64,000 nucleotides of DNA from Subtercola boreus (lineage in GTDB: Bacteria > Actinomycetota > Actinomycetes > Actinomycetales > Microbacteriaceae), in the NCBI RefSeq assembly GCF_003399635.1, contig NZ_NBXB01000027.1, positions 186,001-250,000 on the forward strand, given 5' to 3'. Position numbers and translations under genes: made by a program. Below the pieces are notes generated by a model. It had not been told where the DNA came from. It ran no database searches and saw only the letters and a list, made by a program, of their open reading frames with translations. Of the stretch, positions 1-9,429 are shown in pieces (positions within the stretch are counted from its first letter, which is position 1; every line of letters starts with the position of its first letter).

Positions 1-1264
1 ATGATTCGAGACCTCTGCCATCACGCAGTTCGTCGCGTATTCGCTCGAAGTAGACGATGAAGGAGTCTGCGGTGATACCGATGGCCACGATGAGACCCGC
101 GACCCCCGCGAGCGACAGGCGGTACCCGGCGCGCCAGGAGAGCAGGTCGACGACGAGGTAGGTCGCTGCGGCGGCGACGACGAGGGATGCGATCGTCACG
201 GCACCGAGCACCCGGTACTGGGCGATCGAGTAGAGCACCACGAGGATCAGGCCGATCAGGCCGGCGATCAGTCCGCTGATCAGCTGGGTCGACCCGAGGG
301 TCGCCGAGATCGTGTTCTGGCTCTGCACGGTGAAGCTGATGGGCAGCGCACCGAACTTCAGCTGGTCGGCGAGCGTCTTCGACGACGCGGCGTCGAAGTT
401 GCCAGAGATCTGCGGCTGGCCGTTGGTGATCACCGCGAGGGTGCGGGGAGCAGAGATGACCTTGCCGTCGAGCACGATGGCGAACTGGTTCTGTGCCCCG
501 GTGAGACCCGAGAGACGCGTGGTCACCGAGGCGAACTCGCTCGTGCCCTGGTCGTTGAAGAAGATGTTGACGACGTACTGGCCGGTGGAGGCCCCGGAGC
601 TGGTCTGGGCGACTCCGCTCGTGGCGTTGGAGATCGTGTCACCGGCGACCTCGATCGGGCCGAGGACGTACTTCGCACCGTTTTCACCACAGGCGACGAG
701 GGGTTGGTCGGCGGGAGCCTGGCCCGCATCCGTCGCGGCGGTCGAGGTGCAGTCGATGTTCAGGAACTGGTCCTCGAGTGCAGGGGTGATGTAGTTCAGG
801 TCGCTGGCATTGGTCGGAGCAACCGTCGGGGTGGCGTCGAGACCCGGTGTCGGGGTGGTCGTCGGCACATCGGCGGTCGTCGAGACGAGAACCGCGCGGA
901 AGTCGAGCTTCGCCGAGGCCTCGATGCGGGCGAGGGTGGCGTCGTCGGGCTTGCCGGGGATCGACACGACGATGTTCTGGCCGCCCTGGGTCGAGATCTG
1001 GGCCTCGGACACACCACTGGCGTCGACACGCTGCCGGATGATCGCGACAGCCTGCGAGACCTGCTCGTCGGAGACGGCCGCGCCGCCGGTCTTCGGGGCG
1101 AGGATGATCTCGGTTCCGCCCTCGAGGTCGAGTGCGAGCTTCGGGGTGAATGTTCCACCGCCCCAGATGGCACCAGCGGTGTTGACGCCGGCAAGGGCGA
1201 TGAAGATGACAAGGAGCCACACCAGTGTGCGTCTGGCCCTCTTGACGGCAGTAGATTTTGCCAC
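1..1264 (-). CDS. secD: Protein translocase subunit SecD (3' end outside window)
   Basis: Membrane subunit of the SecDF complex, which uses proton motive force to help proteins leave the Sec channel on the outer face of the membrane. The first ~421 codons are visible and the gene runs off the left edge. A GTG start begins a short basic N-terminus, then one membrane helix, then LALDLEGGTEI, which matches the conserved SecD motif after TM1. A large extracytoplasmic domain follows. The C-terminal membrane part is entered near the edge, with TADSFIVYFERIRDE matching the conserved SecD TM4 region. It follows yajC by about 130 bases on the same strand, and secF would be expected next, beyond the edge. 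The Shine-Dalgarno is weak, so the start is fairly but not fully certain. Confidence 0.93.
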   Translation of the reverse strand, partial: MAKSTAVKRARRTLVWLLVIFIALAGVNTAGAIWGGGTFTPKLALDLEGGTEIILAPKTGGAAVSDEQVSQAVAIIRQRVDASGVSEAQISTQGGQNIVVSIPGKPDDATLARIEASAKLDFRAVLVSTTADVPTTTPTPGLDATPTVAPTNASDLNYITPALEDQFLNIDCTSTAATDAGQAPADQPLVACGENGAKYVLGPIEVAGDTISNATSGVAQTSSGASTGQYVVNIFFNDQGTSEFASVTTRLSGLTGAQNQFAIVLDGKVISAPRTLAVITNGQPQISGNFDAASSKTLADQLKFGALPISFTVQSQNTISATLGSTQLISGLIAGLIGLILVVLYSIAQYRVLGAVTIASLVVAAAATYLVVDLLSWRAGYRLSLAGVAGLIVAIGITADSFIVYFERIRDELRDGRGLES

Positions 1265-1394
1265 CTGCGAAACTCAGCTTTCTATGACGCCCCCGCGGCA
1301 GAGTGCTGCCGACGCTAGAGCATACGGCATGCGCGCCGCAATGACCTGTCGCCCGCGCAGAGAACTGCCGCGAACTCGTGAACGGTTGGGGTTG

Positions 1395-1820
1395 TTACTC
1401 AGCAGACTTGCGCGGGTTGCCGTTCTCGTCGAGAGGAACACCGTTCAGGATCGTACCGTCATCGGTGGTCGTCTTCTCGAGTGACGGTGCGACACGCTCG
1501 CCGAACGCGGGCTCGCCCTGTTCGCCTGAGGTCTCGACGTCGTCGAGGGCAACAGCGTCTTCGTTGGGAACGACGCGGGTGACGGTCTGGCGGTGCACCT
1601 TCAGTACGGTGCCCGGCGTGGTCTCGAGGAAGATCTGGTTGTTCTCTGCATCGATCGAGAGGATCGTGCCGTAGACGCCGAAGTTGGTCATCACGTAGGC
1701 GCCTTCGGTGATCTTCTGCGCCAGCTCTTCGGTCTCACGCTTGCGCTTGCGACTGTTCCGCACCATGAAGATGATGAGAACGGCCAGGACGGCCAGAATG
1801 ACCAGATTCAACGGATCCAT
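1395..1820 (-). CDS. yajC: Preprotein translocase accessory subunit YajC
   Basis: Small single-span protein that joins SecDF at the Sec translocon. The 141-residue product starts MDPLNLVILAVL, giving one N-terminal membrane helix (about residues 4-20). A basic RNSRKRKR stop-transfer segment and the conserved YajC core (GAYVMTNFGVYGTI) follow. The tail is acidic and variable. The ATG at 1820 was chosen because GGAAGG lies upstream and the family normally opens directly with the helix; a TTG seven codons further upstream is possible. It sits between ruvB and secD, the usual actinobacterial order. Confidence 0.92.
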   Translation of the reverse strand: MDPLNLVILAVLAVLIIFMVRNSRKRKRETEELAQKITEGAYVMTNFGVYGTILSIDAENNQIFLETTPGTVLKVHRQTVTRVVPNEDAVALDDVETSGEQGEPAFGERVAPSLEKTTTDDGTILNGVPLDENGNPRKSAE

Positions 1821-1897
1821 GTAGAGGGGAGAGCCTTCCAAGAAGTGGGGGGATTGACGGCCCTAGTGTACTGATCGGGGCTGAACGCCAGCTTGAA

Positions 1898-2977
1898 TTA
1901 TAGTTCATCCCCGAACAGCGGCTGGGCGCGGGCCCCGGAGGTGCTGTTCTGCTGGCCGGGAAGGGCCTGTGGCTCGAGCCCGAAGTGCTGCCATCCCTCG
2001 CGGGTGGCCACTCGTCCGCGCGGTGTGCGCACGATCAACCCGATCCGCACCAGGAACGGTTCGACCACCGACTCGATGGTCTCCGACTCCTCGCCGACGC
2101 TGACGGCGAGGGTGTTGAGCCCGACCGGACCGCCGTTGAACCGGGTGAGAAGGATCATCATGACGGCCCGGTCGAGTCGGTCGAGCCCGCGTTCGTCGAC
2201 GTCGTACAGTTCGAGTGCCGAGCGCACGACAGCCCGCGTCGCCTCTCCCCCGTGCACGAGCGCGTAGTCCCGCACCCGGCGGAGCAGCCGGTTCGCTATC
2301 CGGGGTGTTCCCCGTGAGCGGCCAGCGATCTCGATCAGCGCAGATTCCTCGATCGAGAGTTCGAGCATCACCGCGGCACGGCGGAGCACATGCACCAGTT
2401 CCTCGGGGTCGTAGAACTCGAGGTGCGCGGTGAATCCGAACCGGTCGCGGAGGGGGTTCGGCAGCAGGCCCGATCGCGTCGTCGCCCCCACGAGGGTGAA
2501 CGGTGCGAGATCGAGGGGGATGGATGTGGCCCCCGCCCCCTTGCCCACCATGATGTCGATGCGGAAGTCCTCCATCGCGAGGTACAGCAGCTCCTCGGCC
2601 GACCGCGCCATGCGGTGGATCTCGTCGACGAAGAGCACCTCACCCGGCACCAGCGACGACAGCACCGCGGCGAGATCGCCCGCGTGCTGGATGGCCGGCC
2701 CGCTCGACATGCGGAGGGGGCGCCCGCTCTCGTGGGCGACGATCATCGCGAGCGTCGTCTTGCCGAGGCCGGGCGGGCCGGCCAGCAGGATGTGGTCGGG
2801 GGTGCGGTTCTGGATGGTCGCGGCATCCAACAGCAGTTGCAACTGCCCGCGCACCCGCTGCTGCCCCACGAACTCGGCCAGGCTCTTCGGGCGGAGCGCA
2901 CCCTCGAAGGCGACCTCTGCCTCGGAGCCCAGCTCGGGCTGCAGCAACTCGCCGGACCCCATTCCCTCGGTGCTCAT
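1898..2977 (-). CDS. ruvB: Holliday junction branch migration helicase RuvB
   Basis: AAA+ ATPase motor that drives branch migration of Holliday junctions with RuvA. The 359-residue protein has Walker A GPPGLGKT at about residues 68-75, Walker B FVDEIH at about 116-121, the sensor region GATTRSGLL, and a C-terminal winged-helix domain ending PLFGDEL. Length is normal for the family. The ATG at 2977 overlaps the ruvA stop by four bases (ATGA), indicating translational coupling. An open frame extends much further upstream but only antisense to ruvA content, so the ATG start is firm. Confidence 0.97.
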   Translation of the reverse strand: MSTEGMGSGELLQPELGSEAEVAFEGALRPKSLAEFVGQQRVRGQLQLLLDAATIQNRTPDHILLAGPPGLGKTTLAMIVAHESGRPLRMSSGPAIQHAGDLAAVLSSLVPGEVLFVDEIHRMARSAEELLYLAMEDFRIDIMVGKGAGATSIPLDLAPFTLVGATTRSGLLPNPLRDRFGFTAHLEFYDPEELVHVLRRAAVMLELSIEESALIEIAGRSRGTPRIANRLLRRVRDYALVHGGEATRAVVRSALELYDVDERGLDRLDRAVMMILLTRFNGGPVGLNTLAVSVGEESETIESVVEPFLVRIGLIVRTPRGRVATREGWQHFGLEPQALPGQQNSTSGARAQPLFGDEL

Positions 2978-3609
2978 CGGGGCCCGGCCGAGCCCTGGCG
3001 GGGCCCGAGTTCGGTGAGGGCGAGACGCAGAAGGGACTGCACGCTCATGGTGTCGACGTCGTCGTTCGCCCCTGCGACCACCCTGTCGAGGGCCTCCGAG
3101 GCATTCCGTTCGTTCCAGCCCAGCCCGACGAGCGCGACCAGCACGTCGTCGTGGATCGAGGTGGTTCCGACGAACGTCGGAGCCTGGCCTGCTGCCGGAA
3201 CTGCGCCGAGACCGGCGACCTTGCCCGTGAGCGAGACGACGATGAGCTTGGCGGTCTTCGGACCGATGCCCGAGACGCGTCGGAACACCGCGTCGTCGTC
3301 GTGGGTCACCGCTCGCACGATCTCCGAGGCGGTCAGCGCCGCCAGCACGCCGAGGGCGGATTTCGGGCCGACACCGGTCACCCCGACCAGCAGGGAGAAG
3401 ATCTCCAGGGACTCGGCGTCGGCGAAGCCGAAGAGCGAGAGCGAGTCCTCCCGCACGATCATGGTGGTGAGAACGAGGGCTTCCTGCCCGGCCCGCAGGG
3501 TGAGGGCATGAGTGGGCGTCACCTGCACGGCGAAGCCGACCCCACCGACCTCGATCACGAGAGAGGAGCCGACCGCCTGGAGCACGGTGCCACGAAGACT
3601 GGATATCAC
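2974..3609 (-). CDS. ruvA: Holliday junction branch migration complex subunit RuvA
   Basis: Tetrameric DNA-binding subunit that holds the four-way junction for RuvB and RuvC. The 211-residue protein starts MISSLRGTV with the N-terminal OB fold. Two helix-hairpin-helix segments follow ([15 protein letters not shown] and [13 protein letters not shown]), then a flexible linker rich in Ala/Gly/Pro, then the RuvB-binding C-terminal domain ([19 protein letters not shown]). It overlaps ruvB by four bases. It is separated from upstream ruvC by ~124 bases that hold two short dyads, so it may have its own promoter. Confidence 0.97.
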   Translation of the reverse strand: MISSLRGTVLQAVGSSLVIEVGGVGFAVQVTPTHALTLRAGQEALVLTTMIVREDSLSLFGFADAESLEIFSLLVGVTGVGPKSALGVLAALTASEIVRAVTHDDDAVFRRVSGIGPKTAKLIVVSLTGKVAGLGAVPAAGQAPTFVGTTSIHDDVLVALVGLGWNERNASEALDRVVAGANDDVDTMSVQSLLRLALTELGPRQGSAGPR

Positions 3610-3637
3610 GACGCCAGCCTATTACTCGTACACACCT

Positions 3638-3662
3638 TCGAACGTGCGACACTCGGGAGTGT
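3638..3662. promoter_or_regulatory. Dyad and LexA-like half-site upstream of ruvA
   Basis: TCGAACGTGCGACACT at 3638-3653 has a perfect left half of the actinobacterial SOS box (TCGAAC-N4-GTTCGA) but a poor right half. It partly overlaps the dyad ACACTC-GG-GAGTGT at 3649-3662. The element lies about 30 bases before the ruvA start. A degenerate LexA site is possible; a chance half-site is equally likely. Confidence 0.25.
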
Positions 3663-3733
3663 GGCACTCCCCTGCTGACAGGAGACCTGCTACGTCGGTG
3701 GAAGGCAGTCGAGGCGCGCAGAGCGGCCAGCGC

Positions 3734-4384
3734 TCAGCGGCGGAGGCCGCGCCTCTCGGGGCTGGCGGCCTTGGCGGCCTGTTCGGCAGCGAACCAGGCC
3801 GCCTGCGCGCCGGTTAGCGCCCGCACTCCCCCGGTGCCGGCGGCCGTGCGGGGTGAGGCGCCGCCGTGCAGGTCACCGGCGGCGGGGGCTGCGCCGGCGG
3901 CCAGAGCTCCGAGGGGGGAACGCCACGCGTGGCAGATGGCGAGGGCCAGGGCGTCCGCAGCGTCCGCGGGCTTCGGCACGGCCTCGAGGCGCAGGATCTT
4001 CGCGACCATCGTGCCCACCTGCTTTTTGTCGGCCTGGCCGTAGCCCGTGACCGCCGCCTTCACCTCGGTCGGAGTGTGCATGCCGACGGGGAGCCCGCGG
4101 CGGGCAGCGGCCACCATGGCGATGCCGCTCACCTGCGCCGTGCCCATCACCGTGCTGACATTGGTGTCGGCGAAGACCCGCTCGAGCGCGACCCTGGCGG
4201 GCCGGTATTCGTCGAGCAGCTCGTCGAGTACCGTACTGATCGACAACAGCCGGCTCTCGTGCAGAGTGCCGGGTGCCGTGCGGATGACCGTGACATGCAC
4301 GAGCGTCGCCTGCCGGCTCTCGGACACATCGACGATCCCCACGCCGCAGCGGGTCAGGCCGGGGTCGATCCCGAGGATCCGCAC
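3734..4384 (-). CDS. ruvC: Crossover junction endodeoxyribonuclease RuvC
   Basis: Resolves Holliday junctions by paired symmetrical nicks. RNase H-like fold: ILGIDPG carries the first catalytic Asp near the N-terminus, ALERVF the catalytic Glu, and [14 protein letters not shown] the C-terminal catalytic Asp pair. At 216 residues it is longer than E. coli RuvC because of an Ala/Gly-rich tail after the conserved core, a low-complexity extension of unknown role. Start is GTG at 4384, 12 bases after the YebC stop, suggesting co-transcription with YebC. Confidence 0.96.
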   Translation of the reverse strand: MRILGIDPGLTRCGVGIVDVSESRQATLVHVTVIRTAPGTLHESRLLSISTVLDELLDEYRPARVALERVFADTNVSTVMGTAQVSGIAMVAAARRGLPVGMHTPTEVKAAVTGYGQADKKQVGTMVAKILRLEAVPKPADAADALALAICHAWRSPLGALAAGAAPAAGDLHGGASPRTAAGTGGVRALTGAQAAWFAAEQAAKAASPERRGLRR

Positions 4385-4396
4385 GGCCGTCGGTCG

Positions 4397-5155
4397 CTAG
4401 TCGTTCTCGAGCTCGGCGCGAACCTCGGAGGTCAGGTCGAAGTTGCTGTAGACGTTCTGCACGTCATCATTGTCTTCCAGCGCATCGATGAGGCGGAACA
4501 CCTTGCGAGCCGTGTCGGCGTCGACCTCGATCTTCAGGCTGGGCACGAACTCCACATCGGCGGATTCGTAGTCGATACCCGCCTCCTGCAGGGCGGTGCG
4601 GTTCGCAACCAGGTCGGAGGCCTCGGTGAGCACCTCGTAGGACTGTCCGTGGTCGGTGACCTCTTCGGCGCCGGCATCCATCACGGCGACGAGCACGTCG
4701 TCTTCGCTCAGCCCGTCGGTGTGGGCGACGGTGATGACACCCTTGCGGTGGAAGTTGTAAGCCACGCTGCCCGGGTCGCCCATGGTTCCGCCGTTCCGGG
4801 ACATCACCGTGCGCACATCTGCAGCCGCCCGGTTCTTGTTCTCGGTGAGGCACTCGATGAGCATGGCGACGCCGTTGGGCCCGTAGCCCTCGTAGATGAT
4901 GGTCTGATAATCGACGGCCTCGCTGCCGATGCCCGCGCCGCGCTTGACGGCACGGTCGATGAGGTCTTTCGGCACAGAAGTCTTCTTCGCCTTCTGGATC
5001 GCGTCGACCAGGGTGGGGTTACCCGAGAGGTCTGCGCCGCCGAGCTTCGCCGCGACCTCGATGTTCTTGATCAGCTTCGCGAACGACTTGGCCCGACGTG
5101 AGTCGGTGATCGCCTTCTGGTGCTTGGTGGTCGCCCACTTGGAATGTCCTGACAC
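4397..5155 (-). CDS. YebC/PmpR family DNA-binding / translation-related protein
   Basis: Conserved protein of the YebC/TACO1 family, described either as a transcriptional regulator or as a factor easing ribosome stalling on proline runs; this one cannot be assigned to either role from sequence. The 252-residue product begins [15 protein letters not shown], the family signature, and keeps the [18 protein letters not shown] and [15 protein letters not shown] blocks. GTG start with a good AGGAG upstream. It lies in the conserved pdxT-yebC-ruvC order. Confidence 0.94.
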   Translation of the reverse strand: MSGHSKWATTKHQKAITDSRRAKSFAKLIKNIEVAAKLGGADLSGNPTLVDAIQKAKKTSVPKDLIDRAVKRGAGIGSEAVDYQTIIYEGYGPNGVAMLIECLTENKNRAAADVRTVMSRNGGTMGDPGSVAYNFHRKGVITVAHTDGLSEDDVLVAVMDAGAEEVTDHGQSYEVLTEASDLVANRTALQEAGIDYESADVEFVPSLKIEVDADTARKVFRLIDALEDNDDVQNVYSNFDLTSEVRAELEND

Positions 5156-5184
5156 AGTGTTCTCCTAAAAAATTCTCACCCAGT

Positions 5185-5784
5185 CTAAGCGAACCGCGTC
5201 GCGAGCACCCGGTCGTAGAAGCGGCGATGGAAACGATAGTCCTCCGTCATCTCCGGATGGAACGAGGTGCCGAGCAGGTTTCCCTGTTCGACCGCGATCA
5301 CCCGCCCGTCGTCAAGGGCGGCGAGAACGGACGCTCGCTCCCCCACCTCTTCGACGACTGGCGCCCGGATGAAGACCGCGTGCACGGCCGGCTCGCCGAA
5401 TTCCGGTACCTCGACCTCGACCTCGAACGAATCGCGCTGACGACCGAAGGCGTTCCGGCGTACCGCGATGTCCAGACCACCAAGGCTCTGCTGCCCACCG
5501 ATGCCGTCGATGATCCGGTCGGCGAGCATGATCAAGCCCGCGCAGGTGCCGTAGACCGGGAGGCCAGCCGCGATGGCCTGCTTCAGGGGGTCTGCGAGGC
5601 CGAACATCCGCGACAGCTTGTCCATCACGCTCGATTCGCCGCCCGGAATCACCAGCCCGGAGACACGGGCCAGCTCCTCAGGCCGGCGAACCGTGACGAC
5701 GTCGGCCCCGAAGGACTCCAGTACCGCGGCGTGCTCACGGTAGTCGCCTTGAAGAGCAAGAACCCCTACAGGGCTACCAGCCAC
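5185..5784 (-). CDS. pdxT: Pyridoxal 5'-phosphate synthase glutaminase subunit PdxT
   Basis: Class I glutamine amidotransferase that releases ammonia from glutamine and channels it to PdxS for direct synthesis of pyridoxal 5'-phosphate. The 199-residue protein has the early [12 protein letters not shown] motif, the oxyanion region [13 protein letters not shown], the nucleophile elbow [10 protein letters not shown] (Cys about residue 81) and the catalytic His-Glu pair in SFHPEMT. All catalytic residues are present. Its start overlaps the end of pdxS by 11 bases, typical of this pair. Confidence 0.97.
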   Translation of the reverse strand: MAGSPVGVLALQGDYREHAAVLESFGADVVTVRRPEELARVSGLVIPGGESSVMDKLSRMFGLADPLKQAIAAGLPVYGTCAGLIMLADRIIDGIGGQQSLGGLDIAVRRNAFGRQRDSFEVEVEVPEFGEPAVHAVFIRAPVVEEVGERASVLAALDDGRVIAVEQGNLLGTSFHPEMTEDYRFHRRFYDRVLATRFA

Positions 5785-6673
5785 GGTCCGCGAGGCGGTG
5801 GGGCGCGGGGATGTCGCTCACGTTGATGCCGACCATCGCCTCGCCGAGGCCGCGGGAGGCGTCGAGGATGACCTGAGGGTCGTCGTAGAATGTGGTGGCC
5901 TTGACGATCGCAGCGGCACGCTTCGCCGGGTCGCCCGACTTGAAGACACCGGAGCCGACGAACACACCGTCTGCGCCGAGCTGCATCATCATCGCGGCGT
6001 CGGCGGGCGTGGCGACTCCGCCGGCCGTGAACAGCACGACGGGCAGCTTGCCCGTCGAAGCAATCTCCGCGACTAGTGCGTAGGGCGCCTGGAGCTCCTT
6101 CGCGGCAACGTAGAGCTCGTCGGGGGCGAGCGCGGTGAGCGCGCGGACCTCGCCGAGGATCTTGCGGATGTGCTTGGTGGCCTCCGACACGTCACCCGTG
6201 CCGGCCTCGCCCTTCGACCGGATCATGGCCGCGCCCTCGTTGATGCGGCGGAGCGCCTCACCGAGGTTCGTCGCGCCGCAGACGAACGGGATCGTGAAGT
6301 TCCACTTGTCGATGTGGTTCACGTAGTCGGCGGGCGAGAGCACCTCGGACTCGTCGATGTAGTCGACGTCGAGCGCCTGCAGCATCTGCGCTTCGACGAA
6401 GTGGCCGATCCGGGCCTTCGCCATGACCGGGATCGATACAGCCTTCTGGATGCCCTCGATGAGGTCGGGGTCGCTGGTGCGTGCGACACCTCCCTGCGAA
6501 CGGATGTCGGCGGGCACTCGCTCGAGTGCCATCACGGCCACGGCACCGGCGTCTTCAGCGATGCGGGCCTGGTCGGCGTTCACGACGTCCATGATGACGC
6601 CGCCTTTCAGCATCTCTGCGAGCCCGCGCTTGACGCGATCGCTGCCGACGGAGAACGAGGGTGTGTCTGTCAT
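5774..6673 (-). CDS. pdxS: Pyridoxal 5'-phosphate synthase lyase subunit PdxS
   Basis: TIM-barrel synthase that builds PLP from ribose 5-phosphate, glyceraldehyde 3-phosphate and ammonia from PdxT. At 299 residues it is full length. Visible blocks are [18 protein letters not shown], the catalytic-lysine region [14 protein letters not shown], and [20 protein letters not shown], the phosphate-binding region. ATG at 6673 is preceded by a TAGAAT -10-like hexamer only nine bases upstream and no clear Shine-Dalgarno, so the message may have almost no leader. Confidence 0.97.
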   Translation of the reverse strand: MTDTPSFSVGSDRVKRGLAEMLKGGVIMDVVNADQARIAEDAGAVAVMALERVPADIRSQGGVARTSDPDLIEGIQKAVSIPVMAKARIGHFVEAQMLQALDVDYIDESEVLSPADYVNHIDKWNFTIPFVCGATNLGEALRRINEGAAMIRSKGEAGTGDVSEATKHIRKILGEVRALTALAPDELYVAAKELQAPYALVAEIASTGKLPVVLFTAGGVATPADAAMMMQLGADGVFVGSGVFKSGDPAKRAAAIVKATTFYDDPQVILDASRGLGEAMVGINVSDIPAPHRLADRGW

Positions 6674-6682
6674 AGTGGATCT

Positions 6683-6688
6683 ATTCTA
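6683..6688 (-). promoter_or_regulatory. Putative -10 box of pdxST (near-leaderless)
   Basis: TAGAAT on the minus strand ends nine bases before the pdxS ATG. With usual spacing, transcription would begin two to four bases before the start codon. No good -35 is visible. Prediction from position and sequence only. Confidence 0.35.
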
Positions 6689-6727
6689 TTCGGGCGCGAA
6701 CGCTTCGTTCGGCGGGTGTCACTGAAG

Positions 6728-6744
6728 TTCTACGCGGAGTAGAA
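6728..6744. repeat. Inverted repeat between HIT gene and pdxS
   Basis: TTCTAC-GCGGA-GTAGAA, perfect 6-base arms with a 5-base loop, in the 83-base gap between the HIT gene stop and pdxS. There is no T-tract. It could be an operator for pdxST or a weak terminator of the thrS-HIT transcript. Confidence 0.35.
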
Positions 6745-6756
6745 TTGGGTAGTTGT

Positions 6757-7347
6757 TCAGGCAACAGGCCAGGCGGCGGCAATGGATGCGCGAACCTCGC
6801 CGAGGAGCTGGGGAAGTGCCTTGGTCTTGGCGATGATCGGGAAGAAGTTCGCGTCGGTCGCCCAGCGCGGAACGATGTGCTGGTGCAGGTGGTCGGCGAT
6901 GCCCGCTCCCGCGACCCGGCCCTGGTTCATGCCGAGGTTGTAGCCGTCGCAGCGTGACACCGTGCGGAGCACCCGCATGGCGGTCTGGGTGAGGCTCGCG
7001 ATCTCGGCGGTCTCCTCGGGGCTCGCCTCGTCGTAGAGCGAGATGTGGCGATACGGGCAGACGAGCAGATGACCGCTGTTGTACGGGAACAGGTTCAGCA
7101 GCACGTACGCATGCGTGCCCCGGGCGACGATCAGGGACTGTTCGTCATCCAGAGTCGGAGCGATGCAGAACGGGCACTCGTCTGCGCCCGGCTGGGTACC
7201 GCTCTGGATGTAGACCATGCGATGCGGGGTCCAGAGGCGCTGGAATTCGTCGGGCACGCCCGCCATCGTGCTCGAGTCGGTGATCTCGACGCCGTCGAAG
7301 TCCGGGGTTCCGGCGAAATCGGAAGCACTTCCGGGCCCACCCGGCAT
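6757..7347 (-). CDS. HIT-family nucleotide phosphorylase/hydrolase
   Basis: Member of the histidine-triad superfamily. The catalytic triad motif is seen in ADHLHQHIVPRW near the C-terminus, with HLLVCPYRH in the core. A C-P-F-C pair (ECPFC) at the front of the domain suggests a metal site. The position directly downstream of thrS matches Mycobacterium tuberculosis Rv2613c, characterised as an Ap4A phosphorylase, so a role in diadenosine tetraphosphate turnover is a reasonable inference. The ATG at 7347 was preferred for its spacing from GGGGGAGG; GTG at 7350, overlapping the thrS stop, is the alternative. About 196 residues. Confidence 0.9.
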   Translation of the reverse strand: MPGGPGSASDFAGTPDFDGVEITDSSTMAGVPDEFQRLWTPHRMVYIQSGTQPGADECPFCIAPTLDDEQSLIVARGTHAYVLLNLFPYNSGHLLVCPYRHISLYDEASPEETAEIASLTQTAMRVLRTVSRCDGYNLGMNQGRVAGAGIADHLHQHIVPRWATDANFFPIIAKTKALPQLLGEVRASIAAAWPVA

Positions 7348-9341
7348 CACGCCTCCCCCACTGTGCTGACCTGAACCTTGTTCTCGATCGCGGCCACGAT
7401 GCGGTCGACCGCGTCGGCGATCGGCACGGCGTTCTCCTGGCTGCCGTCGCGGAACCGGAAGCTCACGGTGCCGCCCGCCCGGTCATCCTCCCCGACGATC
7501 AGGAGGAAGGGCACCTTCTCCTTCGTGTGGGTGCGGATCTTCTTCTGCATGCGGTCGTCCGAACGGTCGAGCTCCGCCCGCACACCCTTCAGCTTCAGCT
7601 GCTGGATGACCTCGCCCAGGTACTCCTCGTACTGTTCGGCGATCGGGATGCCCACCACCTGCACCGGCGACAGCCAGACCGGGAACGCCCCGGCGTAGTG
7701 CTCGGTGAGGATCGCGAAGAAGCGCTCGATCGAGCCGAACAGGGCGCGGTGGATCATGATCGGCTGCTGGCGGGTTCCGTCACTCGCCGTGTACTCGAGT
7801 TCGAACCGCTCGGGCTGGTTGAAGTCGAGCTGGATCGTCGACATCTGCCAGGTGCGGCCGATCGCGTCGCGGGCCTGCACCGAGATCTTCGGGCCGTAGA
7901 AGGCTGCCCCACCCGGGTCGGGCACCAGCTCGAGGCCCGACTCGACCGCGACCTCGCGCAGGGTCTCCGTCGCGCTCTCCCACAGGTCGTCCGCCCCGAT
8001 GAACTTGGGGTTGGTGGCGTCGCGGGTCGACAGTTCGAGGTAGAAGTCGTCGAGACCGTAGTCCTTCAGCAGGTCGAGCACGAACTGCAGGGTGGTTGTC
8101 AGCTCGGTCTTCACCAGCTCGGGGGTCACGTAGATGTGCGCGTCGTCCTGCGTCATGCCCCGCACGCGGGTGAGTCCCTGCAGGGTTCCGCTCTTCTCGT
8201 AACGGTACACCGACCCGAACTCGAACAGGCGGAGCGGGAGCTCACGGTAGCTCCGACCACGGGCCCGGAAGATGAGGTTGTGATACGGGCAGTTCATCGG
8301 CTTCAGGTAGTAGTCCTGGCCCTGCCGGGTGATGTTGCCCTCGTCGTCGCGCTCCTCGTCGAGGTGCATGGGCGGGAACATGCCGTCGGCGTACCACTGC
8401 AGGTGGCCGCTGGTCATGAACAGGTTCGCCTTGGTGATGTGCGGGGTGTTGACGAAGTCGTATCCGGCCGCGATGTGGCGCTGCCGGGAGTAGTTCTCGA
8501 GCTCCTGGCGGATGATGCCGCCCTTCGGGTGGAACACCGCGAGACCCGATCCGATCTCCTCGGGGAACGAGAAGAGGTCGAGTTCGGCGCCGATGCGGCG
8601 GTGGTCACGCTTCGCGGCCTCCTCGAGCCGGGCCTGGTGGGCGCGCAGCTCGTCTTTCGAGGGCCATGCGGTGCCGTAGATGCGCTGCAGCTGCGGGTTC
8701 TTCTCCGAACCGCGCCAGTAGGCGGCGGCCAGGCGGGTGAGCGCGAATCCGTTCCCGATCATGCGGGTGTTGGGCAGGTGCGGGCCGCGGCAGAGGTCGC
8801 TCCAGATCGTCTCGCCGGTCTTCGGGTCGACGTTGTCGTAGATGGTCAGCTCAGCGCCTCCCACCTCGACCGACTCGTCTTCGGCGGCGGAACCGCCCTT
8901 GATGCCGATGAGTTCGAGCTTGTAGGGCTCATCCGCCAGCTCCGCGCGCGCCTCTTCTTCGGTGACGACCCGGCGCATGAAGCGCTGGCCCTGGCGGATG
9001 ATGCGTTCCATCGCCTTCTCAAGCGTCTTCAGATCGTCGGGGGTGAATGCCGTCGCCACATCGAAGTCGTAGTAGAAACCGTCGGTGACGGGCGGCCCGA
9101 TGCCGAGCTTCGCCTCGGGATTCACCGACTGCACGGCCTGTGCCATCACGTGGGTGGCCGAGTGGCGCAAAATGTTCAGGCCGTCGGGCGACGAGATCTC
9201 CACACCCTCGACGTAGTCGCCGGGCGCTATGGTCGCCGCGAGGTCACGCAGTTCGCCGTTCACCTTCATGGCCACAATCGTTCGCTCGGTGAACAGTTCG
9301 AATCCGGTGCTGGTGTTCTCAACCTGGATGATGTCACTCAC
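7347..9341 (-). CDS. thrS: Threonyl-tRNA synthetase
   Basis: Class II aminoacyl-tRNA synthetase charging tRNA-Thr. The 664-residue protein shows an N-terminal TGS-like domain, the editing domain with [10 protein letters not shown] (HxxxH zinc-like motif), class II motif 2 (VYRYEKSG...[11 protein letters not shown]), the zinc-site Cys in KPMNCPYHN, and motif 3 at FGSIERF. The C-terminal anticodon-binding domain runs from [12 protein letters not shown] start at 9341 with GAGGAG nine bases upstream. It shares an 88-base divergent gap with the folP-like gene and its end overlaps or abuts the HIT gene. Confidence 0.97.
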   Translation of the reverse strand: MSDIIQVENTSTGFELFTERTIVAMKVNGELRDLAATIAPGDYVEGVEISSPDGLNILRHSATHVMAQAVQSVNPEAKLGIGPPVTDGFYYDFDVATAFTPDDLKTLEKAMERIIRQGQRFMRRVVTEEEARAELADEPYKLELIGIKGGSAAEDESVEVGGAELTIYDNVDPKTGETIWSDLCRGPHLPNTRMIGNGFALTRLAAAYWRGSEKNPQLQRIYGTAWPSKDELRAHQARLEEAAKRDHRRIGAELDLFSFPEEIGSGLAVFHPKGGIIRQELENYSRQRHIAAGYDFVNTPHITKANLFMTSGHLQWYADGMFPPMHLDEERDDEGNITRQGQDYYLKPMNCPYHNLIFRARGRSYRELPLRLFEFGSVYRYEKSGTLQGLTRVRGMTQDDAHIYVTPELVKTELTTTLQFVLDLLKDYGLDDFYLELSTRDATNPKFIGADDLWESATETLREVAVESGLELVPDPGGAAFYGPKISVQARDAIGRTWQMSTIQLDFNQPERFELEYTASDGTRQQPIMIHRALFGSIERFFAILTEHYAGAFPVWLSPVQVVGIPIAEQYEEYLGEVIQQLKLKGVRAELDRSDDRMQKKIRTHTKEKVPFLLIVGEDDRAGGTVSFRFRDGSQENAVPIADAVDRIVAAIENKVQVSTVGEA

Positions 9342-9429
9342 GTACTGGGGCTCCTCGGGTGCGGCGGTGGTACTCGTGTCCTGGCGCGAACGGGCGTGAA
9401 CTCAACTTTACTGCTGCGAAGATGGAGCC

